Assembly: GCA_017961325.1 (NCBI GenBank)
Contig: JAGCXM010000015.1
Span: forward strand, 164,412 to 228,411
Direction of reading: 5' to 3'
Length of the DNA stretch: 64,000 nucleotides
DNA from: a bacterium
GTDB taxonomy: Bacteria; UBP6; UBA1177
The notes under the pieces were generated by a model. It had not been told where the DNA came from, did no database searches, and was given only the letters and a program-made list of their open reading frames with translations. The first letter of the stretch is position 1, and each line of letters starts with the position of its first letter. A program made the position numbers and the translations under genes. Positions 43,287 through 50,994 of the stretch are shown in pieces.

Positions 43287-44746
43287 GTTACCCCGGAATG
43301 AAAGACCTCAAACTTAAAGAATCGGTCATTTTTGAAAGAAGCCGCGAGGGAAGACGCGGTTATTCGCTTCCCGAAGAAGACCTTAAAGGCGCTGAGAACA
43401 TACTTCCGGCAGAGCTCCGCAGAGACGATCTTGACCTTCCGGAACTCAGCGAAGTCGACGTAGTACGCCACTACACCAGACTTTCGACTTACAACTACAG
43501 CCTTGACCACGGTTTCTATCCGCTCGGCAGCTGCACGATGAAGTACAACCCGAAAATCAACGAGAAACTTGTCCGCAACCCGCAGTTCACGGAACTTCAC
43601 CCCGAAACTCCGGTTCCTTACGCACAGGGAACTCTCAAGATCATGTTCGAGATGCAGAGAATGCTCGCTGAAATCGGCGGCTTTGCGGCATGCACGCTCA
43701 ATCCCGCTGCAGGCGCACACGGCGAATACACCGGAATAGGCATCATCAGAAGCTACTTCGACAAGATGGGCGACAAAAAACGCAAAAAAATAATCATCCC
43801 CGACAGCGCACACGGCACCAACCCCGCAAGCTGCGCACTCAACGGATTTGAAGTCGTAGTCCTTCAGAGCGACGAGCACGGAAAAGTCAACCTTGACACG
43901 CTCAGATCGCTCCTCACCGACGAAGTTGCCGGCATCATGCTCACCAACCCGAACACACTCGGCGTTTTCGAGAGCGACATTCTTGAAATCACGAAAATGG
44001 TCCACGACGCAGGCGGCCTTGTTTACGGCGACGGTGCAAACATGAACGCACTTCTCGGTGTCGCAAGACCGGGAGATATGGGGATCGACGTTCTCCACTA
44101 CAACCTGCACAAGACTTTCTCGACTCCTCACGGCGGCGGCGGCCCGGGAGCAGGCCCAGTCGGCGTATGCGAAAAACTCGTTGAATTCCTTCCGAACCCC
44201 TTCGTAGTCCTCAAGGACGGTCTTTACACCTTCAACGACTCCGACAACTCGATGGGAAGAGTCCGCTCATTCTACGGAAACATGGGCGTAACGCTCAAAG
44301 CGTTCATCTATATCCTTGAATACGGCAAGGAACACCTCGGCGAGACCGCGAAAAACGCAGTTCTCAACGCGAACTACATCAAAGCGTGCCTTCGTGACTA
44401 CTATCACCTCAAATACAAATCAGACACCCTTCACGAAGTCGTTTTCGACGATTCCGAAATGCCGAACCACATCACGACGATGGATATCGCGAAAGCTCTC
44501 ATCGACCGCGGCTACCATCCGCCGACAGTCTACTTCCCGCTCATCGTTCACGGTGCACTTATGATCGAGCCAACCGAAAGCGAAAGCAAAGAGACTCTTG
44601 ACGAATTCATCGAAGCGATGATCGACATTGCCGAAACCGCAAAAACCAATCCTGAGAACATCCTCAACGCTCCGCTCAACACCGCTATCAGCCGCCCGGA
44701 CGAAACCCTGGCAGCAAGAAAACCGGTGCTCAAGTGGCAACATTAA
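43283..44746 (+). CDS. gcvPB: Glycine dehydrogenase (decarboxylating) subunit 2
   Basis: Catalytic half of the split P protein. 487 residues. 'FYPLGSCTMKYNPKINEKL' (~75-93), 'TLNPAAGAHGEYTGI', 'IIPDSAHGTNPASCAL' and the PLP-binding lysine in 'HYNLHKTFSTPHGGGGPGAG' (~Lys 276) are all present. The split PA/PB form is usual in anaerobes and thermophiles, unlike the single-chain form of E. coli. Last gene of the operon; a strong terminator follows. Confidence 0.97.
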   Translation: MSYPGMKDLKLKESVIFERSREGRRGYSLPEEDLKGAENILPAELRRDDLDLPELSEVDVVRHYTRLSTYNYSLDHGFYPLGSCTMKYNPKINEKLVRNPQFTELHPETPVPYAQGTLKIMFEMQRMLAEIGGFAACTLNPAAGAHGEYTGIGIIRSYFDKMGDKKRKKIIIPDSAHGTNPASCALNGFEVVVLQSDEHGKVNLDTLRSLLTDEVAGIMLTNPNTLGVFESDILEITKMVHDAGGLVYGDGANMNALLGVARPGDMGIDVLHYNLHKTFSTPHGGGGPGAGPVGVCEKLVEFLPNPFVVLKDGLYTFNDSDNSMGRVRSFYGNMGVTLKAFIYILEYGKEHLGETAKNAVLNANYIKACLRDYYHLKYKSDTLHEVVFDDSEMPNHITTMDIAKALIDRGYHPPTVYFPLIVHGALMIEPTESESKETLDEFIEAMIDIAETAKTNPENILNAPLNTAISRPDETLAARKPVLKWQH

Positions 44747-44753
44747 CTTCAAA

Positions 44754-44779
44754 GGGCGGCCTTCGGGCCGCCTTTTTTT
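44754..44779 (+). terminator. Rho-independent terminator of the gcv operon
   Basis: GGCGGCC - TTCG - GGCCGCC, a perfect 7-bp GC-rich stem with a stable UUCG tetraloop, followed by seven T (44773-44779). The stretch after it (44784-44817) has short GTGACRACG-like repeats whose role is unclear. Confidence 0.95.
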
Positions 44780-44817
44780 ATCTTGTGACAACGTGACGAC
44801 GAAACGACGTGACACCG

Positions 44818-45660
44818 TTACGACAATTTTGAAAAAATGCGGTAATTCGTGTCGTCGAACGGCGGGCAGTATACCGCGAATTCGATCATCCTGAAGGCGT
44901 GTTCGTACTCTTTTGCGAGTGAAAGCATAACATCGGCGACTACGGCCGGACTGTTTCTGAAAGCTCCGCAGCCGAAGGCACCCAGAACAAGCACATCGGC
45001 TTTATTCTGCACGGCGACATCAAAAATCCTCCGGTCGCGTTTTCTGTGAACGCTGGCAAGTTCATCATCAGAAAGCAGGAGTCGTTCTCTTCCGTCGCCA
45101 TTGTTGTAGCGGTTGAGCGGATTTTCGCGCAGATTCGGTGCGGCACAGGTGATCACGTCGCAGTTGAACCAGTCGCTTTCCGCCATGCGCTCTGGAGTTG
45201 GCGAGTCCGTTTTGAACACGACAATGTCCGGCGTGTAGAGAATATCGTCATTGTGGATCGGGTCACGGCTTATTCTGTGCGGCTTGTAGAACCGCTTCCA
45301 GTTTTCGTCGGTATCGAGCGTAAAATAAAGTGTGGAGACACGGCACAAAGACTCTTCCTGCGCACTCGAGCCGTTCACCACTCCGCCGCCCGGATTCGAT
45401 GCGGAAGCAAAATTGAGCACGCACACCTTATCGCCTTTTCCAATGTAGTCAGAAGCTGCCTCGAAGGTGCGTTTTCTGCTCACAATGATCTGCGCCGGCT
45501 CTTCAAAGCGTTTGACAAGACTTCCGTCCGGCACCGGATCGTTCTCGGCGATGAATTTTTGTAATTTCAGGCTTGCGGCAACTGCTTCCTGCAGATGTTT
45601 CGTGTTCTGCACAAGATTCACGGTGTCTTCAAAAACGGATATGTTTTTTGGATTCGCCAT
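44818..45660 (-). CDS. Bacterial-type poly(ADP-ribose) glycohydrolase-like protein (TIGR02452)
   Basis: 280 residues. The PARG signature GGG-x7-QEE is plainly visible in 'NPGGGVVNGSSAQEESLCR' (~93-111); the two Glu would attack the ribose-ribose bond. 'VLNFASASNPGG' and, at the C-terminus, 'ADVLVLGAFGCGAFRNSP' are the ADP-ribose-binding macrodomain loops. The family (TIGR02452/DUF2263) removes ADP-ribose from proteins. The ATG at 45660 has GGAGGGG 5 bases upstream. The same frame stays open for 30-odd codons upstream with a strongly acidic, Pro-rich sequence ('EDEPESVPDYEEIPEIDD'), which looks like the linker of the lipoprotein start at 45875, now one frame away. Confidence 0.88.
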   Translation of the reverse strand: MANPKNISVFEDTVNLVQNTKHLQEAVAASLKLQKFIAENDPVPDGSLVKRFEEPAQIIVSRKRTFEAASDYIGKGDKVCVLNFASASNPGGGVVNGSSAQEESLCRVSTLYFTLDTDENWKRFYKPHRISRDPIHNDDILYTPDIVVFKTDSPTPERMAESDWFNCDVITCAAPNLRENPLNRYNNGDGRERLLLSDDELASVHRKRDRRIFDVAVQNKADVLVLGAFGCGAFRNSPAVVADVMLSLAKEYEHAFRMIEFAVYCPPFDDTNYRIFSKLS

Positions 45661-45875
45661 ATCTTCCCCTCCGAAAAAAGATTTAAAACAATCAATATCA
45701 TCAATTTCCGGAATCTCTTCATAGTCAGGTACACTTTCCGGCTCGTCTTCATCAACGCGGCGTCGAGATCCTGTTCTCCAGGCTCATCCGCATCATTCTG
45801 CTTACTGCTGCTGCCGCCGCAGCCTGTGATAAGAAACAAAACACAAAAAAGTGCGAAAACAATGAATTTTTTCAT
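45618..45875 (-). pseudogene. Lipoprotein leader, probably frameshifted from the gene downstream
   Basis: Begins 'MKKFIVFALFCVLFLITGCGG', a classic lipoprotein signal with lipobox cysteine (residue 19), then an acidic linker 'QNDADEPGEQDLD'. After that the frame turns into an unlikely Lys/Leu/Ile-rich sequence ending at 45618 inside the glycohydrolase gene. If the frame is shifted by one base near 45760, the acidic linker continues ('VDEDEPESVPDYEEI') straight into the glycohydrolase. So this is either a broken N-terminus of a lipoprotein-glycohydrolase, a sequencing error, or the stub of another lipoprotein placed by recombination. Confidence 0.6.
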
Positions 45876-45923
45876 AGGATCATCAAACGGTCAATAAGAG
45901 CTGATTCCGAAAGGCCGAAAAAA

Positions 45924-46184
45924 CTATTTACCGAACAAAGACGAAAACAGGCCTTTCTTTTCGTAAGGCTCTGATTTTACTGTCAGAAATTTAAAGCCGC
46001 ATGATTCAACGGCTTCACGGATCTTAGCTTCGTCCAGTTCGCTTTCGCTTATGATTTCACACTCTTTCCTTTCGCGCGAAGCCGTAACTTTTTTCACCTG
46101 ACACTTTTCACTAATTGCGTCGCAGAGATGTTTTTCACAATGCCCGCAGGCCATTCCGTCAACGCCGACAACCGTTCTGAACAT
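45924..46184 (-). CDS. Heavy-metal-associated (HMA) domain protein
   Basis: 86 residues, a stand-alone ferredoxin-like metal-binding domain. The metal loop is 'GVDGMACGHCEKHL' (M-x-C-x2-C, ~8-20), as in copper chaperones (CopZ/Atx1). Residues 21-70 complete the babbab fold. The final ~16 residues ('KKGLFSSLFGK') are an extension not usual in CopZ. Strong SD AAGGAGG. No copper ATPase gene is near, so the metal and partner are unknown. Not obviously co-regulated with rnhB upstream (18 bp gap). Confidence 0.85.
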   Translation of the reverse strand: MFRTVVGVDGMACGHCEKHLCDAISEKCQVKKVTASRERKECEIISESELDEAKIREAVESCGFKFLTVKSEPYEKKGLFSSLFGK

Positions 46185-46202
46185 TTCAACCTCCTTAAAT
46201 TA

Positions 46203-46820
46203 TTAAAACAAATCAAGTTGTTCCGCTTTTTCCTCTTTTTTAAGTCTGAAGCTTTTTCTGTATATTTCACACGGACCGATCCTTTTAAGAATTTCATAAT
46301 GCTCCGCCGTGGGATAGCCTTTGTGCGACGCAAGGCGGTATTCGGGATAGATTTTGTCCCACTTGTCCATGATCCTGTCGCGGTAAACTTTGGCCAAAAT
46401 CGACGCTGCAGCGATATTCATGCTTTTCGCGTCGCCTTTTACGAGTGCGATTTCATTTTCAAAAAGTCCGGTCTTTTTATTTCCGTCGATCATAACAAAC
46501 GGATTTTCTTCGATTTTTTCAATGATTCTGGAAACGCATCTGCCCATGCCGAAAAGCGAGGCGTGAAGGATGTTCATTTCGTCTATGACATTCGGAGGAA
46601 CCGAATAAACCGCCCACAGACTGTTTTCAATTATCCGGGGAACAAGCTCCCGCCTCTTTTTTTCGGAAAGTTTTTTTGAATCGTTTATCCCCGGAATTTC
46701 ACAGAAAAGCGAAACCGCCGCAGTCACTACCGGCCCGCACAAAGGCCCTCTGCCAGCTTCATCCGCACCGATGACACGAAAACCCTGATTTGTATAATTT
46801 CTGTCAATATCGCCAATCAT
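46203..46820 (-). CDS. rnhB: Ribonuclease HII
   Basis: Removes ribonucleotides from DNA. 205 residues. 'VIGADEAGRGPLCGPVVTAA' (~18-37) holds the first Asp and Glu of the DEDD site; 'MIDGNKKTG' and 'GDAKSMNIAAASILAKVYRD' hold the others; 'YPEYRLASHKGYPTAEHYE' is the usual C-terminal block. Complete. Starts 1 base after the stop of hemW upstream, so co-transcribed with it. Confidence 0.96.
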   Translation of the reverse strand: MIGDIDRNYTNQGFRVIGADEAGRGPLCGPVVTAAVSLFCEIPGINDSKKLSEKKRRELVPRIIENSLWAVYSVPPNVIDEMNILHASLFGMGRCVSRIIEKIEENPFVMIDGNKKTGLFENEIALVKGDAKSMNIAAASILAKVYRDRIMDKWDKIYPEYRLASHKGYPTAEHYEILKRIGPCEIYRKSFRLKKEEKAEQLDLF

Positions 46821-46821
46821 T

Positions 46822-47955
46822 TCAGCACCTTATTACATCAAAAAGTTTAATGAGCACCGCGTTCAGAAAGTCGCTCCCGCGCTCCGTGCACTTTAGTATT
46901 TTTTTATTTTCGCCAAATTCAAGCAGGCCGTTTGAAACAAGGTCAAGAACAGCTTTTTCAGAAATCAGTTCAAAAAAATCTTTGCCAAACAACTCTTTGA
47001 AATCATTCAAATTTATTCCGACTTTCACACGCAGTCCCATAAGCAGGAACTCTTCGATTTTTTCTTTCAAAGTCAATTTTACTGAGCTAAGCCCCTCTCC
47101 TGAAACAAAAGCTTCGATATCGTCTGCGTAACGCGATGAAACCCCCGTTTTTCTAATGAATGAAGCTGCTCCGGCACCGATTCCGAGCCATGAACCGCAA
47201 GTCCAGTAAAGCATGTTGTGCCTTGATTCAAAGCCGGGAAGCGAGTAGTTGCTGATTTCATATCGCGAAAAACCGCGTTTCTGCAGAAAATTCCTGATTT
47301 CAGCTTCCTGACGCAGAGTTTCGTCTTCATCGAGAAGCTCCGGTGCATTTTCACGTTCCGGTCTTGAGTACCGGTAAGCAGAAACGTGCCTGAACGGCGC
47401 CAGCTCAAAAATTTGCATAAGTTCTTGATTTATATCACGATTTTTGCCGAGACCGTAGATGATGTCACAGGAGACGTTATCAACATATTTTGCAAAAACC
47501 GGGATATTTTTTCTCATGTCGGCTACCGTCGTCCGCCGGCCCGTTCCGGCAAGAACGAGATCGTCAAACGCCTGAACGCCTATGCTGACGCGGTTGATGC
47601 CGCAATCCTTCAGATTTCTTATCCATTTTTCACTTCTGTCTGCCGGATTGACTTCGACAGTAACTTCGCAATCCTCAAGATTTATTCCCGATTTTACGGC
47701 AAATCCTGCAAAATTTCTGAAAAAATCCTCATTCATCGAAGTGGGGCTTCCGCCGCCGAAATAAACCGAGACTATTTTTGTTCCCGAAAGTTCGCCGAGC
47801 CTGTAATGCGCCTCGTTGAAAAGCGATTTTCCGTATCTTTTCAAAGTTTCCTGCGGACATCCCGAAACGCTGAAAAAATCGCAGTAAAGACATTTTTTCG
47901 GACAGAAGGGAATGTGAAAATAAATTCCGGAAAAATTATTCAAAAGCACTACCAA
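46822..47955 (-). CDS. hemW: Radical SAM heme chaperone HemW-like
   Basis: 377 residues. 'GIYFHIPFCPKKCLYCDF' (~9-26) has the radical-SAM C-x3-C-x2-C cluster motif. 'YFGGGSPTSM', 'VSIGVQAFDDLVL' and 'SRHNMLYWTCGSWLGIGAGA' (the HNxxYW motif) identify the HemW branch, earlier misnamed oxygen-independent coproporphyrinogen oxidase. It is thought to insert heme into respiratory enzymes. The reading frame opens with TTG at 47955, 2 bases after the upstream stop, without a clear SD; a GTG two codons later is an alternative. Confidence 0.88.
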   Translation of the reverse strand: MVVLLNNFSGIYFHIPFCPKKCLYCDFFSVSGCPQETLKRYGKSLFNEAHYRLGELSGTKIVSVYFGGGSPTSMNEDFFRNFAGFAVKSGINLEDCEVTVEVNPADRSEKWIRNLKDCGINRVSIGVQAFDDLVLAGTGRRTTVADMRKNIPVFAKYVDNVSCDIIYGLGKNRDINQELMQIFELAPFRHVSAYRYSRPERENAPELLDEDETLRQEAEIRNFLQKRGFSRYEISNYSLPGFESRHNMLYWTCGSWLGIGAGAASFIRKTGVSSRYADDIEAFVSGEGLSSVKLTLKEKIEEFLLMGLRVKVGINLNDFKELFGKDFFELISEKAVLDLVSNGLLEFGENKKILKCTERGSDFLNAVLIKLFDVIRC

Positions 47956-47957
47956 TT

Positions 47958-48272
47958 TTAAGATTTTTTCACTGAAGAAATATCTTCAAGACCGATTGAG
48001 GCGTTTTCCGATACGGCGACGAAAAGCCGCGCCTTCATTCCGTTGTTGTCGAAAAGCTCCTTCACTTCCGTATAAATCAGGTTTTTAAGGTTTTCCTTGT
48101 CTTCGAACTTGTATTCTCCGATGAAAGTCCCTTCCGGAAGCGGCTGCAGACCGCCGTCAATGCTGATTTTGGAAAAAAGGCCGAGTTCCTCCATTTCGTT
48201 ATAGATGAAATCCCTGTCGTAATTTGCTGAAGAAAGGGGCTCAAAACTCAAAAAAACGAAATAATGCTGCAT
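47958..48272 (-). CDS. Unknown small protein
   Basis: 104 residues, no recognised family. It starts 'MQHYFVFLSFEPLSSANYDR' and has alternating strands and helices. 'LPEGTFIGEYKFEDKENLKN' and 'ARLFVAVSENASIGLED' give an alpha/beta pattern like small ferredoxin-fold proteins, but that is only an impression. Lies between the DJ-1/PfpI gene (8 bp upstream) and hemW (2 bp downstream), so it is part of a transcription unit. No signal peptide or membrane span. Confidence 0.6.
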   Translation of the reverse strand: MQHYFVFLSFEPLSSANYDRDFIYNEMEELGLFSKISIDGGLQPLPEGTFIGEYKFEDKENLKNLIYTEVKELFDNNGMKARLFVAVSENASIGLEDISSVKKS

Positions 48273-48280
48273 GGTTGCAC

Positions 48281-48820
48281 CTAATCAGAAAGTTTTTCCA
48301 TAACGGCGTCGGCAAATTTTTCGGCTGCGTTCGGACCGTTGCCTGTGACGATGTTTCCGTCGGTTACGACCTCTCTATTGACAAAAACTGCACCTGCGTT
48401 TTCCATGACTTTGCTTGTTTTCATGCCGTATTCGGGATCGTCTCCGAGCCAGACCGTCACTTTTCTTCCTTTTACGACATCGGCTTTTGCAAGAATCGTC
48501 GGAGCCCAGCAGATTGCAGACAAGACCTTGTGATTTGCCGAATTCTTCGCGATTTCAACCGCTCTTTTGTTTGCCCTGACCGAAGGAGTTCCCATGCCGC
48601 CGACAAAAACTACGCCGTCAAAATCGGCTTCATTCACTTCGTCAACAGAATACTGAACATTGAAAACAGCACCGAACATCCCTTTTGCCTCGCCTTTTTC
48701 GGTACTTGCGACCGTGACGTTGATTCCTTCGCCCAAAAACTGTTTGTAGGAAACAACAAATTCCTCGTCCCTGAAATTTTCGTGGGCAATGATCATGAGA
48801 ATTTTCTTTCCGCTAAGCAT
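48281..48820 (-). CDS. DJ-1/PfpI family protein
   Basis: 179 residues. 'ILMIIAHENFRDEEFVV' opens the flavodoxin-like fold with the family glutamate (~16-20); the nucleophile cysteine is in 'LSAICWAPTILAKA' (~103), and 'TGNGPNAAEKFADAVM' is the closing motif. Members act as deglycase/chaperone or amidotransferase-like enzymes in stress defence; which of these applies is unclear. SD GAGGAGG. First gene of the leftward group with hemW and rnhB. Confidence 0.87.
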   Translation of the reverse strand: MLSGKKILMIIAHENFRDEEFVVSYKQFLGEGINVTVASTEKGEAKGMFGAVFNVQYSVDEVNEADFDGVVFVGGMGTPSVRANKRAVEIAKNSANHKVLSAICWAPTILAKADVVKGRKVTVWLGDDPEYGMKTSKVMENAGAVFVNREVVTDGNIVTGNGPNAAEKFADAVMEKLSD

Positions 48821-48967
48821 TTTCTCCTCCTCAAAATATTACGAAAACTATAAAAAAACATTCCAAAAACACTTAAAAAAACAAAAAACGCATTATTTTA
48901 TAAGATATTGATTTTCAGGCAATATTTCGGGAACAAAAAAAATTCAGGCAAAAAAACCAAAAAAAAG

Positions 48968-48995
48968 TTGACTTTAAGATTTTTCAGACTATAAA
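48968..48995 (+). promoter_or_regulatory. Sigma-70-like promoter of secG
   Basis: TTGACT (48968-48973), 16 bases, TATAAA (48990-48995). Transcription would start near 49003, ~30 bp before the secG ATG. The rest of 48821-48967 is AT-rich with no gene. Confidence 0.65.
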
Positions 48996-49032
48996 CCTCG
49001 CCGCTGATGTTTTTTTGATGATGAGGTTCGTA

Positions 49033-49443
49033 ATGTTTGAGGCTTTTGCAGTCATTCAGATAGTTATCTGCATACTGCTTGTCATAATAATCCTTCTTCA
49101 GGAAGGCAAAAAGGGAATGGGAGCTATTTTCGGCGGTTCGAGCAGTTCTGTTTTCGGTGCCAGAGGCGCAGGAAACATCCTCACCAAAATCACTTCCGTT
49201 CTGGCGATCCTCTTCATGCTCAATTCGGTTTGGATGTCCTACATTTCAAGTAGTGACAAGTCTGTCGTAAAAATCGAACAGGCTGCTCCTGCTGCAAAAC
49301 AGGAAGAAAAGAAACCCGAAGTTGTTGAACAGAAGAACGAGCAGAAAGAAGAAGCTCCTGTCGAAGAGCAGAAACCTGCAGAAGAACAAAAGCAGGAAAC
49401 ACCTGCTGAAGAGCAGAAGGAAGCTCCGGCAGAAGCTGAGTAA
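49033..49443 (+). CDS. secG: Preprotein translocase subunit SecG
   Basis: Small membrane subunit that assists SecYE in protein export. 136 residues. Two spans ('IVICILLVIIILLQEGKKG' and 'ILTKITSVLAILFMLNSVWM') flank the family loop 'AIFGGSSSSVFGARGAGN'. The ATG at 49033 was chosen because GAGG stands 6 bases before it; three earlier in-frame ATG/TTG codons have no SD. The last ~55 residues are a Glu/Gln/Pro/Ala-rich tail with repeated EEQK units, longer than in E. coli. A tRNA-Leu gene follows 32 bp downstream, as leuU follows secG in E. coli. Confidence 0.93.
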   Translation: MFEAFAVIQIVICILLVIIILLQEGKKGMGAIFGGSSSSVFGARGAGNILTKITSVLAILFMLNSVWMSYISSSDKSVVKIEQAAPAAKQEEKKPEVVEQKNEQKEEAPVEEQKPAEEQKQETPAEEQKEAPAEAE

Positions 49444-49475
49444 TTGTTCCTTTTTAGTTGAGTTTTCCCTCCGGT

Positions 49476-49563
49476 GCAGGAGTGGTGGAATTGGTAGACA
49501 CGTAAGACTAAGGATCTTATGCCTATTGTTGGTGTGGGGGTTCGAGTCCCCCCTTCTGCACCA
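49476..49563 (+). tRNA. tRNA-Leu, anticodon AAG
   Basis: Complete class II tRNA, 88 bases with encoded CCA. Acceptor GCAGGAG pairs with CTTCTGC (one G.T), discriminator A. D-arm region GTGGAATTGGTAGACAC; anticodon stem TAAGA/TCTTA with loop CTAAGGA, so anticodon AAG at 49510-49512. There is a variable arm of ~16 bases, and T-arm GGGGG-TTCGAGT-CCCCC. It reads CUU, and CUC/CUA if A34 is deaminated to inosine. Bacterial tRNA-Leu for this box normally carries GAG. It follows secG, the position of leuU (GAG) in E. coli. Confidence 0.95.
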
Positions 49564-49597
49564 TCTTTAATTTTTTCAACATTTTTTTGGATTTTGA

Positions 49598-50386
49598 ATG
49601 TCGTTTTTATGGTTGGCTCTCTTTTCTTATCTTTTTGAGAAAGATTCTATTCTTGAAAAGGCTGAAAACGGCGGTTTCTTCTATAAAAACGCCGAAATTT
49701 CCGAAGTAACCGGGTGCAAGCCTGACAAAAACGCCGTCTGTGTTCATCATAACGGCAGAAATTATCTTGCAAAAAAAAGCGGAAAATTGGAAATCGAAGC
49801 AAAAATCGTCAAAGATTCGATACACCTGACCGTTTCGCCCGATCCGGACTACATTTCATACTTTCTTTACATACAAACGGCAAACGGAGTTATAAAAGTC
49901 CAGATAAAAAAACAGGAAATCGTTCTCGAAGAAAAACCTGAAAATATCGTAAAACTTCAAATCGTCGGAACAGGCGTCGGAGGTCCTGAAATTCTCTGGA
50001 GCAGAAAATTCAAGGAAGAAAAACTTCAACCGTTTTCGGGCAATTTCGACAAGTCTTTGAAACTATTAAGAAAACATTTCAAAGTAAAAAACATTGTTTC
50101 AGACAAAAATCTGGAAAAAGCAGCTGTTTCTTCACTTGAAAAAGTTCAGAACGAAGGTTTGAAACACTATTCCTCGAAAGAGGGCGGCATCCGCCACACC
50201 GGAGTCCGAAAAAGAATCCTCGGAGAAAACCTTTTTACCGCAAAAAATGAAGCCGAAGCGTGGAAAATGCTCGTTTCAAGCCCGTCGCACCTTTACAACC
50301 TCATAAATCCGCAGTTCAGACACTATTTTTACGCAATCAGAAAAGAAAAGGACGAAATTTCAGGAGCTATAATTTTTTCGGAATAG
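49598..50386 (+). CDS. CAP/SCP-domain-like protein
   Basis: 262 residues. Short hydrophobic N-terminus ('FLWLALFSYLF') that could be a poor signal or anchor. The first ~140 residues are beta-rich and unassigned. Residues ~165-255 look like a CAP (cysteine-rich secretory, SCP) domain: an 'AAVSSLEKVQNEGLKHYSS' helix, then 'ILGENLFTAKNEAEAWKML' and 'SPSHLYNLINPQFRHYFYAI', matching the usual GEN...W..SP.H..N pattern. Such domains are extracellular in bacteria; function uncertain. It lies 34 bp after the tRNA and 4-16 bp before the next gene. Confidence 0.65.
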   Translation: MSFLWLALFSYLFEKDSILEKAENGGFFYKNAEISEVTGCKPDKNAVCVHHNGRNYLAKKSGKLEIEAKIVKDSIHLTVSPDPDYISYFLYIQTANGVIKVQIKKQEIVLEEKPENIVKLQIVGTGVGGPEILWSRKFKEEKLQPFSGNFDKSLKLLRKHFKVKNIVSDKNLEKAAVSSLEKVQNEGLKHYSSKEGGIRHTGVRKRILGENLFTAKNEAEAWKMLVSSPSHLYNLINPQFRHYFYAIRKEKDEISGAIIFSE

Positions 50387-50402
50387 AAAGTTGGAGGTAA
50401 AA

Positions 50403-50984
50403 ATGAAAAGATTTTGGGTATTTGCAATCTTGTTATTCACAATTTTCACTCTTTTTGCTGAAGATGAAAACTCTCTGGACGAAAATGCGTGCGATTATGC
50501 AAGACAAGCGAAAAACATCGAAGTCTGGCAGAAGTATCTTGAAAAATTTCCGGAAGGAAAGTGCGCTTTCGAGGCCGAAACTGAAATCGAAAGACTGAAA
50601 AACGAAAATCAGGCGCCGGAAAAGCCGGCAGAGACACCTGCTGAAGAGGAGAAATACGAAAAGGAACCGACCTACATCGTTCTGACCCAGGAGCCTGTCG
50701 TTTACTACCGTCCGTACAAGACTGCCGGAATATCACTGCTTGTAGTCGGACTTGCTGCCGATGTTGCAGGCGGAATAACCTACTACACCGGCCGGTTCAA
50801 AGATGATTCCAAAATGATGCTCGGCGGACTTATAACAAGCATCGTCGGAGTTCCGCTTTGGATTACGGGAGCAGTTCTGCTCGGCATAAGAAGACCTCTT
50901 CCCGATCAAAAAGTGGAATTGAACAGCTTTTCCGTAGCCCCGACAAAAGGCGGGGCCTACGCTTCACTCGGATTTCATTTCTAA
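50403..50984 (+). CDS. Unknown secreted/membrane protein
   Basis: 193 residues. Signal peptide 'MKRFWVFAILLFTIFTLFA'. Then ~55 residues including 'VWQKYLEKFPEGKCAFEAE', a tetratricopeptide-like half repeat often seen in such proteins, a Pro/Glu linker, two glycine-rich membrane spans (~105-165), and a C-terminal 'YASLGFHF' resembling an outer-membrane strand end. No family recognised. ATG at 50403 follows GGAGG; an earlier in-frame start is rejected on SD and signal grounds. Probably co-transcribed with the CAP-like gene. Confidence 0.65.
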   Translation: MKRFWVFAILLFTIFTLFAEDENSLDENACDYARQAKNIEVWQKYLEKFPEGKCAFEAETEIERLKNENQAPEKPAETPAEEEKYEKEPTYIVLTQEPVVYYRPYKTAGISLLVVGLAADVAGGITYYTGRFKDDSKMMLGGLITSIVGVPLWITGAVLLGIRRPLPDQKVELNSFSVAPTKGGAYASLGFHF

Positions 50985-50994
50985 GCGAGTCAGA

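Noticed and set aside
40326..44131. Long minus-strand frames opposite gcvT, gcvPA and gcvPB
   Set aside because: Mirror frames of highly biased conserved genes; low-complexity translations, no SD and no family.
44784..44823. GTGAC/CGACG short repeats after the gcv terminator
   Set aside because: Irregular, too short to call a repeat array, and partly overlapping the end of the glycohydrolase gene.
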